From Heliocidaris tuberculata (taxonomy: Eukaryota > Echinodermata > Echinoidea > Camarodonta > Echinometridae), in contig CM046850.1 in NCBI GenBank assembly GCA_025618425.1, forward strand, positions 5,748,925 through 5,812,924: 64,000 bases of DNA, written 5' to 3'. Below the pieces are notes generated by a model, which was not told the origin of the DNA, searched no databases, and worked only from the letters and a program-made list of their open reading frames with translations. The position numbers and the translations under genes were made by a program. Shown piece by piece: positions 11,435 through 26,400 of the stretch; position 1 is the stretch's first letter, and each line of letters begins with the position of its first letter.

Positions 11435-14400
11435 CTACAGGGCAAAGACAGGAACAAGAAAGACTTTTATGATGGCTGGAAAAATTTTATATATGTGACC
11501 AGGCACCACAAAACCACCAAAAAGTCGCACCGTGTGATTTTCAGTTAGAGCTCCATCAATGTGTTTTAGGTTGGCATGGTCAAATTTTAGTTTTGGGTAT
11601 TTACTGAAAGTGTATACTTTTTTCTAAATAATCTAAAAATTTGGAGGCACCAAACAATCTAAAAGTGGTATTTTTGACAGTTTTTTTTTAGACTTAGGTG
11701 TGTCTTTTCTAGATTTTGTTGTATTACTTTTCTTTTTTAAGACCCTGAATACTTGTCTCATTTTGATCTCCCATAACTTTTAAACAGAGTAAGTTCTTGC
11801 ATTGATACTTGTGCACTAGGATGAACAGGATATGCCTAATTAGTATGCCAAGTTTTAGGACAATCTGATAATCCTTCATAGAAATTATTATTGAGTTCTA
11901 ATCCTCCTTTTGTCACCTTAGCACAAGACCTTGCAAGTCAGAGTGCTTCAATAGACTACAAATTTTAAACCCTTATTTCTCGGAAGTAACATTCTGAGGG
12001 ACTGTGCATTCTACTCTTTATACAGTGAGTTAGGAACATCCATTGCTAATGAGTTATATATCATTTTAAAGCTGAGAATCTCTTTTTTAAGAATCAGACC
12101 TTAACTAATAAAAATTCATATCAGGCGACTTTTTGGTGGTCTTGTGGTGCCTGGTCACATATATACAAAAAAATAAAGGGGTAAAATTTGGAGCTTAGCT
12201 TTAAAACGATAATCAATGTAAAGAGAATGCATGGATGTGTATGTGTAAATGAACATGTATAATGAAAAATTAGAATACAAGTACTAACACACAAAAAGGC
12301 AACCTGAATAAGGTAGCTTAGCGAAACGTTGTGGCGCGTAAGAACGCGGGAAAAACGCACATGGACAAATTTGCTCAAAATCATAATTTTATTCTATAAA
12401 GGAAGACTCAACATATTACAATGTACATGTAGAATTAGTATTCAAATATTAGAAAAATTTTAAGCAAAATAATATGAAAATTTTTATTCAGATATGTCTA
12501 ATTCTAATTTTATAAGCACATACAAAACTTGCAGTTTTTCTCTACGCGTCTTTCCCGCGTTCTTACGCGCCACGTTTCGCTAAGCTACCTAAAGTTGCTT
12601 TGTCTATGACTCACGTCTAGTTTCAAATTGAAGCCAAGTGTGAATTCATTAAAGCACTGTAATTACATATATAAGTACATGTACATGTACGTTAGTGAAA
12701 AATTGTCAAAGAATGTGTTCAGATCTACTGCAGATGAGACGAGAGAATGCATAATCACACACAAGCCAAACACATGCATAACACATCAACACACACAAGC
12801 ACAACACATGCATCCACACACACACCACACACACACATATCCCCCACACACAAACACAGAGGAAGAGAGAGAGAGAGGATAGAAAGAAAAGAATACAAGC
12901 ATATTCTAAAAGTCTTCAATCAATAACTTTTTCAACTGGAAATGCTTCAAAAGCACCCAATCTTTTCTAAACTGAAAGAGAAATGAGTACATTTATAACT
13001 GAAATTTTAGTGAGGTTCTAAGCTCAAACTAGTCAATATGTTAGTGCCCTCTCGTAGACGTAATTCCTTACTTAGAATGTCCTTGGATAGTTGCTAGGGT
13101 AGCTAGAAACAATAGAATCAGGAACCATGTTGATGCACTAGTACCCTTTGGTAAGGCAGTGGTATAGGCATAAGTCCTCATCAAGTCCTGCAGATACATG
13201 TCAAACTTGAAGTCACAAGCCCTATGACTGTCTATGTGTGGACACGTACTTGGTTTCTTAGCAGTCATATAATTAAAGGAAACCAAAACCCAAGGAGAGA
13301 ATCAATGTTATTGGAAAGTGAGAATTCAGAGAAGCACTTTACAAAAAGTTTCATTAAAATTGGTTAAAAAATGAGAGAGTTATGAAAGTTTGAAAAGTCT
13401 CGTTTTACTTTCTATGGGGATCCTCAAATTGGCAAAATTGCTTCAAAATGGCTGATTTGGTGAACAACTCTCCATTTGTTTTGTACACAGATTTTCAGAT
13501 TTTCCCCATTATCTTTCAAGGTGCAGTATGATCTCCTTCTGAGCTCAACATATATAATGAGAAAATGTATTTTACACCACATATGTCGAGTTCAGGAGGA
13601 GACAAGGAGCACCCTGAGAGATAATGGGGAAAATCTGAAAATCTGTGTACAAAACAAATGGAAAGTTGTTCACAAAATCAGCCATTTTGAAGCAATTTTG
13701 CCAATTTGAGGATCCCCATAGAAAGTAAAACGAGACTTTTCAAACTTTCATAACTCTCTCATTTTTTAACCAATTTTAATGAAACTTTTTGTAAAGTGCT
13801 GCTCTGAATTTTCACTTTCCAATAACATTGATTCTCTCCTTGGGTTTTGGTTTCCTTTAAACAAAAACCAAACTCACTGTGTACTATGGTGTCCATTTTC
13901 TCTTTGGTCTCCATGTTGTCCTCTTTCTGGTCCACTGTCTGTGTCTTCTCCTTCTGTTCCGCTTCCTCTGGCGCTGTCACCGTGGGGTTGTCCGAGACAG
14001 GAGAGCTTTCGGTGACCCCAGGTATGACTGCACCCTTTAGGGCTGGGGCCGGGTCACGACCTCGTGTTGGATGCCTCCGCTGGCTGGTGCTACGACTGAT
14101 AGACCAAATGAAAATGTACACGTAGGGCGGTATTAAGATGGGTACATTATATGCATGTACATGTTGCTCGTTAGACGGGGTGGGTAGTTAGAGAATGGTA
14201 TGTAAAGTCAATTTACTCTTTGAAGGCTTTGGTTGAAGAATGGAACAAACAGGTGACTGCCAAAGTCCGACTTTTGTCAAATGTAAAGCGTACATGTTTA
14301 TACTTCAAACAATGTGGTACATAGCCCAGGGTTTCAATCCATGGCGAATAAGGCGCAAAGAGAGATGTAAAGATATACAGCACACAAATCATCCTTTTAG

Positions 14401-17400
14401 AGCCAGACGGTGTTCACTGTATGCAAAATAATAACCAGTTAACTCCCTTCTGTGTCTCAGAAGACAATATGTTCTATAATGTTCACAAAATTTTATTGAA
14501 AAAAGGCATTTTTTTCCTATTTTTGGTTTTTCGTCCTGAAATGAAAAATAACAATGTTATTTTTCAGTTATAAATTCTACACATGGAAATAAACAACATC
14601 GAAAGAAAGTATGTCAAAAATGATTGAAAATACAAACGATGATAAAGATGGCCAACCTGATGCGTTTGGTGTTCTGTCTGCGCGTAAAGCCACGCCCTAG
14701 CTTGCACTCCTCATTATCGACCACATCCTCCGCCTCTGCCTCAGCGTCCGCCTCCGCAATGCACTCTTCAGTGTGACGCAAGCTCCTGCGATTGTACTGG
14801 CTGTTGGAGCGGGCAATGCGGGAAGGCTCTGTGGAGCTATTGGCATTGAGGTCAGCCTGATCCTGAGGGCTACCAGTGCTTCGTCGGCTAGAGCGCCGAG
14901 AGCTCTGTCTGCTGGAGCTACGACGTGACGTGATCGTGGCTACATGTGGGAAGATAGTGATAGTGCGGTGATTATTGACCAAGAACTTACTAGGCTCTTG
15001 TACAAATACAATATAGGTCTACTGGTTATATCTTTAAAATTCTTTGCATTTCTAGTTACAGGGGCAGCTATTTTCTCATGAATAACATACATGTACATAT
15101 AGTGGAAACTGTGGTGCCTAATATTAAATTGTGGACTTTTATTTTTTTTGGGGGGGGGGGGCCTTTCTGTTGCATATCTTGCTTTTTTCTTTTTGCATCT
15201 TGCTTTTGTATACTTATTAGAAAATCTTGCTTTTTCGGTCTGAAAAATTGTCAGTCATCCAGCCTTCATTCTGAATTTATGTAATGTTGCTGAGTATATA
15301 TGTTTCATGAACTTGCATGTACATGTTTGTGAATTCCCCTTATCTTCAGAAATATCTCTGAAGCCTTTGACGATATAAAGTACAGGTGACCAGCAATGTT
15401 ATTCATATATGGGAAATCTGAAGATAACTGGGAAACTTTTGTTGCAGATACCTTTTTAGAGAATGCATTTCAGCATATGAGATTTTATTTGAGTGGCAAA
15501 GGGGTAGAAACGTTCATTATTAACAGCAGGGTTAAAGATTATAAACTTGTGAGATGCAGTAGGGTGCTAAGACAATGGAAATCTCCTTGAATTAACACTG
15601 TCTGCTTTTTAACTTGCGACTTAATTATGAGTGTGAGGGTGAGTTGGCATGGAAACAGACCTTTCCTAGTTAGTCGTGAGATGATGGAGCTACGTTGCTG
15701 GAAAGGAGACATGACCTGCATGCCCTCTACGCTCTCCACTCGTTCCCCAGCCAGTGCAACTAACTCGTCTGTGAACCGTACTTGATCTAAAGTGTCCACA
15801 CAAACCGACAGACAGACAGACAGATAAACATGTACATGCAAAACACACATGAATAAAACACAGACATACACAATGACAGTAGAAACGATTTAAGAGAAGA
15901 ATACAGCAAATAGAAAGTATAGACAGAGACATAGATTGAATAATAGAGAGGTGAAAATACAGGCCACACAGTAATTAGAAGAGAAACATTACAAAAACAG
16001 ATAATGTAAAACAATATATCACACAGAAGAACAGGGGAATGTTTGTGAATGTACATGCACAAGTGAAGAAACAAACAAAAAAAAATTATATAAAAGAATT
16101 TGATAGTAGAAAACATGAATACAGATACAGAGAGGAATAGAAAGAGACAGACAAATGAATATATAGACAGATGAAAGGATAAATAGAAGGACATACAGCT
16201 CGATCAAAAGGCAGATCCAAAGACAGATGTAGGTGTAATTGTAGAATGCGATACAGTATGGGAAGTAAGAACAAATGGCAAACAATGTACATAAAAACGT
16301 GGTTAAGTACAAAGGAAGATGGACAAAACATGAGAACAAAAGATTGAGAAGGAGACAGGGGGAAAAAGAGAAGAAAGGATGAAAGACAGCAAGAGATATA
16401 CAGAAAGGCATTGTCCAAATTATTCATGGGGGTAGGACAGACAACAAGCAGAGAGAATTGGAATGAAAAAAATGACAGTACAACAAAACAAAGTGCTTAT
16501 TAGTATTGCAAGTTGTGTCTTTTGATAAGTACTCTCAGTATCTACGGATTCTGATGCTACAATTCATTCATATTTGTGATTAAAATGACATCAAGAACAG
16601 CAGGCATCTTCCTCTATGAATGGATGTGAAGCTATAAATATTCTCACTATACATATCACTCAAGCTTGTATGAACGGAGACAAAATGTGAAATACCATTA
16701 ATGTACACTAGAAATAATAGAGGACCTAGTATTGATCCTTGTGGAACACCAAACGTGTCTTTGATAAATACTCTGTGTCCACTGATTCTGATGCTTCATT
16801 CCATTCATATCTGTGATTAAAATGACATTATGAAAAGCAGGCATCTCCCCCTACCGATCGATATGAAGCTACAAATATTCTCATTACACATGTACATATC
16901 ACTGGAGCTTGTATGAATGGGGACCAATAGCAGTGTAGTGTCTCCTTTTTGAGACATTTCTGAATTATCTTTTGATCCAGAATGATAGGAATTACACATT
17001 TTCCATAACAAGAAAGAAAAAAAATCAGAGAATTTTTAAAAATTTGATTCTAATGCAGTACATTGTACCATTCATAAATAAGAGTGATTTAACTATAAAT
17101 AGTCATGAAAGTCTCTAAACTGGCAAAAGAGTGCGAAATCTATATTCACTATCTTTCCATGCAAAATGGCAATTTTTTTTTTTAATTTAGTAATTTTCGT
17201 TTGCATGGATTCATTTAACATACATTTTTATTTGTTTACACTGTCTAGGATTGGGAAATAAATAAATATAATTGGTGCCAATTTAAAGAGGAAAAGCCGA
17301 TTATTCAGCCCTTAAGAAAACTCTGAATTGCTATAAGTTAATTACGATTCCTACTGTTATTCATATTGTGATCAACCTTGACAATATGTGAAAATGAAAG

Positions 17401-20400
17401 TTCAAAAACTCAATATTCAACACTCTTGCTATATTCAATAATGAAAAACTACATTGGCTAATACTAAATGAAGCTAACATGAAAATGGATAAATCTAGCT
17501 GTGATTGAACAGTGAATCACAGGCCATAGAGTCCTTTCACAATGAACCTGCAGTTTAATGTATCACCTCTATTTTCAAAGCAATGAATATAATTCTATCT
17601 TGAAATTTTTGATACACTGTAAAAGTAAGGCTTTGGCAGGGAAAATTGCTCCCACAATTGCCAATTTCTCATACACAATGAAAAGAAGCAATGTCTTTTG
17701 ACAAAATCATGCCAACAGGATGTCTATAACAATATTTAGCCTAATACCATCTAGCTTGACCAATATGATTTTCTGTATTCATAATGTACCTACTTCAGAC
17801 TAAATATACATGTATTCTGTATTCCTCACCTCTAGTATTCCATCATTTGGACACTGGCCGTGAAATATTTACGAATGAACCACTTCTGTTCCAATCAATT
17901 CAAACTTTTCTTTTCATATGCCAAGTTATATGTCAATTTGTAATTTATATCAATAATGGGGAGTGTCGGCAAGGCAACGTATGCAGTCTATATCAAAATG
18001 CCAAGTGGGGTGAGACAAGGCAGGGAGAAGGGGGGGGGGGTGGAAGTGGGAACAAGAAAAAGGAGGGCACATCCTACCTCTTGGGACAAACATATTGTCT
18101 CTGAGATGGCGCAGCTCGTTGCAAAGCTCGATCATGTTATCTGACATGCTTTTGGGCGACTGGCAGTGATGACCTCTCAATTTTTGACCAATGTACCTCT
18201 GCAGCATGACCTCAGAGTCTGTCTCACATATCATTCGCAGCATCTTAAAAGGAATGGAATGGGGAGAATTGTTTGAAAATGTGAAATGAATGCATAAACC
18301 CAGTGGTTCCCTGGTATACCTAATATTTCAAAGATTCAAGAACACTTTATTTCTTCTAACACTAAATGGGCAGCAATATGCAAGAAATTTTTTGAAATAC
18401 TATGTGAGCTGTCTATGGCTGTACTTATGACAAGCCACATGGATGTTTGCTACACTTCACATAAAAAGTTATAATTCGTGATGGAGAAATAGCTGAAGTG
18501 TACATAACCAAAATGAACAACATTGATAAACCCTACTCTCATATGGTGGAATAGCAGCCTCACATTTAAATACCCCTCTTTGAGAGACAGACACCAGTCA
18601 AAGACCAGATACCAACCACCACAACAACCACAGCACCATTCCTATCCAGCAATTAGCCCACTGCCTACAAGAGCCTGTACTGAGGCTAGGGAATGAGAGC
18701 ATTTGGTACAGTCAATGAGAGTACATGGCCATAGGGTTCATTGTGTGCCTACCTTGAAAGCAATGAAAGGCTTCAGCAGAACGTACAACGGAGTCTTCAC
18801 AGAGGTGAGGAAATCTAGGAAGCTCCAAAGTGCTACTCCTCCTGAAAGTGTGAAAGACAGAAGGATGAATTAAGGCTCATTCACAGCGGTAAACCACTGG
18901 ATTTGATTAACTGTTAATGGATGGCAAGTGGGGATGAAAAAAATAACTGTGCACAACAAAGGTTCTGCGTGTTATAAAACACACAATGAGAAGCACATTC
19001 CGCTTAAACAGGTATGTGAACGAGAAAATACATGTACACTGTATATATCACATCGCAAATGAACATGTTCCTAAGAACAAGAATCCCTCTTTTTAAACTA
19101 AGATATCAGATATGCGGCATGGATTTCTAAAGGTATTATCTCTCAGATATTTCTTGAAAAACAAACATAGCAATCAAATAGTGCAACAAGTGCATTTTTC
19201 TTGTTCCTGATGCACTGCGACTATTTATCTATTTATTTATTTCTGATATTTAGACAGGGTGACTAATCATCACCAATAGTGGTGGTGGACTATACATGCT
19301 AATGCAACTGTACATGTAGGCCTAAGTAAATATATTTCATTATACTGTATATTTATGTGCAATGTGATTGCACATATCTACTGAAGATTAATAGTTTTAA
19401 AAAACAATATAAAAGAGTAGTCTGAACTGATATTTACCCATCATGTGTGATCCCAATTCCTTGACAACGGTTGCTATGCGATGCCACTCCCTGGCTAGCT
19501 GTGACTGGAAACACACCAGCATGATCTTCAGACCTGCACAGAAAAGTAACAAATATAATTTTTTTAAATACTTTTTTCACAGCAGACAACTTCTATAAAA
19601 ATTTTTATTACAATCAAGGATGATTCCATTTAATTTACTTTTTGAGTAAGACACATTTCAATAGCTTTCCATAACCTGCACTAAAGGGGAAATTACTTGT
19701 GATTAGAGTTTGTCACCTTTGAATGTAGATGATTGAAATAAAGGGCATATCTTGGGTTTCTAGTTGATTCCATTTACCATGTGGTCATGCTTAATTGTAA
19801 AGGACTTTTCTAAGGGCCAAATTTGACTTGAGTTAATGGGACATAAATTCAAATAAAACTTAAAGGTATTGTACAGTAGTGGGAAAGGTGGCACTTTGGA
19901 TATTTAACTACTTTGTCAGCTGGAATGGAAATTACTACATATACTGTTGTGAAATGATTAATTTCGAACGTAGGTGACGTTTGTTTGAAGAAAAATGGTT
20001 TAGAAATGGCTAAAATATCCCAAAAAATAAACCCCGAATTACAAGCGCGGTACCGTGTTGACAGTTCACACACGTGTAAACAGTGTGTGCGAACTGCTGT
20101 GCACCGTTGAGCCGGGAGCGTCGGGGTAGCTGGTCCTTAGCGAGGGTATAAGGTAACCGTTGATATTCGATCATTTGAATTATTTTACTGAAAATCACCG
20201 GAAATCATGAATAGAATACCGGATTATCTCACTCATGTATCTTTTTATGCAAGCCGAACAATATGAGACTGTTTTTGAGCAGTTTCATGCCAACTTTCAT
20301 TTTGCTACCACTACTGTTTATGACCTTTAAGTTGATGAAATGATCTAAATCACACTTAAATAAAAATTACTTTTGACATGAATTGATTGCAAGACTGCTC

Positions 20401-23400
20401 ATCAGACTTGCATGCAAACTGAAATTTAGAGCCAACTCTAATGAATTTAGACTTGAATTTATGGCAAATCCTGTAATCAGATTTGAAGATACATACTTCT
20501 GACTTTTGAACAGAGTTGATGGCATAACTTGCAATCATACTTGAATGAAATAATTTGATACACTGTTGTAGCATAAAATCAAATCAGAATTGAGTGCAAA
20601 TATGTAATTGGGTTGGCTTGGGCATAATTTGAAATCAGGCTTGAATTGATGGCAAGTTACCTTAATTTCAATAGGTTATACCTGGGCATGTATCTGAAAT
20701 CCATTTCAGATGACTTAGATATAAATAATCATCATCGCTTTGTCCTATTTGTTTCCTCAAATTATATCCACCTAGTAAGGCAAGTACCCTCACCCTCAAT
20801 GAAAACAAGGGTCTCGTAATGAAATAACTCATACAATTAGCATTTCTAAGTCATGTCGTCATGATAGCTCAGTGATAGAGTAGTGGTCTGATACCAGGGA
20901 GGTCTCAGGTTCAAAACCAGTGTGATACAGGTGCCCTTTAGTAAAGGCATGAATTCTCCATTACCGAGTCCTTCACATAGGACTTCAAGTCATAGGCCCC
21001 CCTGGTTCAAGCACATACATGTAATTTGTTTTATTGTCAGTCAGGTAAAATAAATCATAAATCAGTCAGTCAACAAATTTAGCAGAGCATCATTTATACT
21101 CACCAAGATACCCAGCCTCATAGAGTGACTCTGGCACACACCCTGTAGAATCTCTGTAAGAAGCACTGGTATGGCTAGGAAGGTCTGTCATGGAGGAGTA
21201 GTTATGCTTGGGGAGTCCGCTACCCCCACCCGATGGCCTTGCTTGCTTCTGAGGTGGCAACAGAGCATTGAGGATCATGGTGAGAGCAAAGGAGATGTCC
21301 GAAGGTCTGATCTTGGGTGAATCTGAATATGAGGATTAATCATTTATATCAGTTTATGGACTACATTGACAGGGTACATATCATTGAAATCACACCTAGA
21401 AGATCTCAATGATTTTCTCAAAGAATTACACTTTTCCAATACAATGGAGTAAATGTTATCTCAAGATAAAAAACTGTCAGAATTATGGGCATGTCCATGA
21501 TGACATAGAACACATGTGTGACATCATACCTAAATCCTCTCAATGATTTTTCTGGACGATAATAACTTTTCAATGAAATAAGACCGAAAATTTCGCTGTA
21601 AACTTTTGGGCTTAAAAAGGCAATATTTGTTTGGGAAGTATATGGGGCCCAGAATGAATTTAGCAGGGGCGAGTGCCAGTCATATATATACATGATCAAA
21701 AGGCAATAAGGCAATAAGGCAATAAGGCAATAAGGCAATAAAGGGCACCTTCAACATTGCTACACAACATTAGAACACAAAAAAATTGTCTCTGTCCTTA
21801 TTTCCTCATCAATAACCCTTATTACAACTTGGTGACAATGTTGGGATGTATACTGCTGCTAGCACCTAGTCAATAAAGGGCACCTGCAAAATGGCTACCC
21901 ACCACTCTGACACTGTATTGTCATAGTCTGTATTTCACCTAGGCAATAAAGAGCACTTGCAACATGGGTACCAACAACTAGAATACTGTATTGTTGCAGT
22001 CCATACATGTGTATGTCAACATCGCTTCTTACAACAACATGGTAGCAGCGGGTGGAATAAATGTTGTTGCTAGCAACACGACAATAGAAAGGGGACGTGT
22101 AAGATGGCTATCCATCACTAGTTTACTGTAAGTATTTCCTCATCAATATTTCTTATAGTAGCAGCAGTGGGATGCAAACCTATGCCATCAAAACGATGGT
22201 TCATTGCTAGCAAAAAGGCACTCAAAAACATCTGCAGCATGGCTACCAAACACCACAACACTGAACAGACGTGTATCAATCAGATATGATTATTTACGTC
22301 AGGGGACCGACCTTTAACGTCATCATCCGAAAGACGTGACTCAGTTTCGAACCCGGGTCCGCTGAATCTGTCAGTCAAAATCCTTTTTGACTGTCACTAC
22401 ATCTTATTACAATATGGTGGCAGCAGTGGGATACATTAAGGTAGCTTAGCGAAACGTCGTTGCACATAAGAACGCAGGAAAGACGCATAGAGGAAAACTG
22501 CAAATTTTGTATGTGCTTATAAAATTAGAATCAGACATATCTGAATAAAAATTTTCGTAATATTTTGAGTCTGCCTATACAGAATAAAATTATGATTTTG
22601 AGCAAATTTGTCATATCTGTTTTTCCCGCGTTCTTACGCGCCAAGACGTTTCGCTAAGCTACCTAATAAGGCCATCGAAACCATTGGTTTGTTTTCAAAG
22701 TGTAATGAAAAAAATACTTCCAGCACACCCACCCTGAGGCAGAGGGGTAAGACAAAGAAGAGGAGTATGGTTTCAGTCTTCTCTGGAGAGTCGAACATGG
22801 GTGTCCTTCCAAACCATTTCCCCCTATTCTATTTTATTTCAGCATTACTCACATACTCTGCAACACCCCACCCTCAGGCAGAGAGGTAGGGCAAAGTGGA
22901 GGAGTATGGTCTTAGTCCTTTCTGGAGAGCTGATGGTGGGCATCCCTCCAAACCACCCCCTTTTCTTCACATTAATTTAAATGGACTTACATAAAGTCCC
23001 TTTAGCATTACTCACCTATTCTGCCACACCCCACCCTCAGGCAGAGAGGTAGGACGAAGTAGAGGAGTATGGTTTCAGTCCTCTCTGGTGAGTTGAACAT
23101 GGGTGTCCCTCCAAACACCTGCTCCAATGTGTACAGGTCCTACGGGGCACATCATCAATAATTCATGAGACTCGTGTTTATTCATAACATAGAAACAAAA
23201 GTGCATATTCATCAGATTAACTCAATGGATATTCATGAAATTCAGCTCTCGTATTTTCCACTAACCCAAACCGTGATATTCACATTAAACTGTCGATCTT
23301 CAGTACCTTCTATAAAAATAACACTTCTGACTCTATGCTCTACATCATTTTTTTTTTTAAAGAAATAAAAAGGCTCATATTGTTTGTAATTATTGCAATG

Positions 23401-26400
23401 ATAGAATGATCTTGCCAAGACTACAAAACATCTCTAAATTCTCTTTCAAGATTCCTTCAAAAACAAATCAGTTAGATCAATGCAATCCTTTCCAAGGAAG
23501 AGAAGAACATAGAATTGTATATAAATATTTGCCATGAGCTTTTTTATTGCATTTCAAAACAATGATACCAAACATAGGTATTCCCCATACATGTACATCT
23601 GCATGGCAATCCTATGCAATGCCTTTGCGGTTTGTTGGGTTCTTTAGATAAAACTTTTAGTTCTTCTCAAATTCATACGATGGTAGTAAGTTTCAGATGT
23701 CCAGAATTTGGGAAAGTCCCAGTTCAGTACGAGGCTTAACCCTCATTGTTTATGTGCAGATGAAAATGCAGCTACATTTAAATTCAAAATGTCAAACTTG
23801 TTGAATAAATCACATTCATGAAAAGTGGCCCTGATTGGCTCTTTGGAAGAATTTCTTCATTTTAATTGCTTTTTCCCCAACCTATTTGGCTTCTGTAAGA
23901 ATTAATGATGTTCACAAAACAAGATCTTGTCCCCACAAAACCTGTTAGAAAATGAACTTCCTAAAGTACTGTTCTTTACATTCATACAAACATAATCTTC
24001 CTTTCTCTCTTAAAAAAAATAAATATATGATTGCTTTAAGAAATATATATGACTTGTACAGATTATAACATCAAACAGAGAGCTAATATATGGAGTATAG
24101 CTATGGGTTGGGCAAGAAAACTATTTCAAGGGACCAGAATTTACATAATAAAAATGTTATGATTCTTTCCATTCATTTTGGTTATAGTTTCTCTTTTGTT
24201 CTAAATAACATCAGTACTTTTGAAAGCCATCATTTGATTACATATCAGATAAATCATAAGTTGTAAAACATGGTTTTAACAAATCGATGGGATACCAGCA
24301 TGCTCAAATATAAAAAAGGATTGCCATATCGATTCTCCAGATAAATTTGGGAAAGGGGTGTGGACTTAAGTTGAGGAAAAATAAAAGAATTATGTTTTTA
24401 AAATATATTTTTGTTAATATTACATCTACATGTAGTACACAACAAGTTATGAGGACATGTAACTATATCAACTGTTTCAAGATGCCCTGTACCCATTCAA
24501 CTTCGCATGACACAGATTATATCCCAGCCATGCATGCTCCAAACTCCAATCTCCAACCTTCACAAACCTTCAATTAACATGCTAATTATATGCATCCAGC
24601 ATGCATTTCACTACCAAATATAGTCATATCACTTGCATACCAAATTATCCAGTCACATGACTTTTCCAAAATACATGCTGGCCATCATACATGCTCCATA
24701 GTCAAAATTATAATAAGAAGAGATTTTCATAATGAAATGATATTGACTGAACATTCAATCGGATAACAATTGAGATGGCTATCAGTATATCATTAGAACA
24801 TTTGCGTTTGTCAAGGAGAAACCGATGCCTGAAAGAAAAAAAGGGAATTAAATACTTGTTTACTGTTTAGATACATCAAAATATTTTTTTATAATGCATT
24901 TCTTGTAAAAGCCATGCTGATCATAAAATAGAACCAAACATTCATAAATAAGGAAAATGTCATCATTTTTACACACATTCCATTTTTCCACAGGGAATAT
25001 CTGCATAATTGTAATTTCTTGCATTAAAATATGTTCTAGGATAACATTCCTAATTGTGTTTTTAGATAATTGTTATCAATCATGCTTAATGAGTCTACAG
25101 TTTACTGAGTCTTCTATCTGTCCTATTCATGCTATTTTATTCTTAGATGCAATCTAAAGAGAATGGATCTTTTATAAAAAGTAAGATTTTCATGCTTGTT
25201 AGACTAATATAGCTCATGCGTTTTCTCCAGGTGTAACCAGGTGATCCAGAGAGGGAAAAAAAAAATCAATGTATAAATCAAGACTTATGAAAATTAAGGT
25301 GGAAAATTGGAAATGAAAAGAAAAGAAAATTAAGGCATTAAATATTCGATAAAAAACATGGAAAGCACCGACCAGCTCTCAAAGAACTAGAATGGATTAA
25401 TTATTGCTGCACTAGAAGTTGTGCAAGTGGAACAATGATCGATGATCAAGCTGTTTTTAAAGGTGAGAATCGAGTGTGTGACCCCAACATGCTGGGGGAA
25501 AAACAAATGTCACTTTGTCATTAATGGGTGAGTCATGTTCTTGTTTTTAACAAAGGAGCAATGTGGAAAAAATTTTTTTTTTGAATACACAGGTTGCAGG
25601 CTTTTATCAGACCACAATTTTTAAAAAGCTGTCACAAATATATGAGCAGTTGATGCTTGGAAAACGTTGAACAGTAAACAATGTCTTCTCTCCTTATCTC
25701 TTACATTCCGAGCTTGTATTCCTTTAAATTGGCAAAAGGATGCATTTTACAACTGCTGGAACTAACATGCATATAATGAAAGGCCCGTCTCACCAAATTA
25801 TTTCTTTTGGAGAAATATATGAGTACTTAGATATGAATGCGTCATGCAGTACTGGTTCTTAATAATCAAAATAACTATTTAAAAGATGTCATGCTGGAGG
25901 GTCACTTTATTTCCATTAACAAGAGGTTTGTTAGGTTTCAAGATGCATCAGCTCCTAATAAAGACATTCAAAATTGATTACAAGCCAATAATTGAGTCAT
26001 GGGCAGAGCCAAGAAGCTGCCAGCCATATTTGAATAAAATTTGCATACCACATACAGACATAAATTCAATGGCAACTTCTGTCTGTGGTTTTGCCTTTTT
26101 AAAGAGGGGGACACAGGGATAGAAAGAGGGGTCCAACAAGGAACTACAATCGTATGTCTCGATCTCGGGTGGTTACCAACATGCAACCAGTTTGTAAGTT
26201 GAACTAGAAAACAAAAATAATGCACCGGGAGGGACGAGTCCATTCCTCAAATTGTTAAGAAAATTATACCAGACTTGAAAATACCATACAGTTTTCAAAC
26301 CGAACCAACTGAAAAGTAGAGAAAAGGATTTGTATCGGTAGCAGTTATCGTTGCATGGAAACTACTCCACATACCAAGAGAAAGACATTATCCTCAAACA

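Noticed and set aside
15690..16427. Overlapping Phe/Cys/Leu-rich frames that look like membrane proteins
   Set aside because: They come from a polypurine tract read on its pyrimidine strand. All three frames are open and none has a coherent exon structure.
20861..20935. Possible tRNA gene
   Set aside because: A and B boxes are present but no acceptor or T stem can be formed. The following sequence fits a SINE body.
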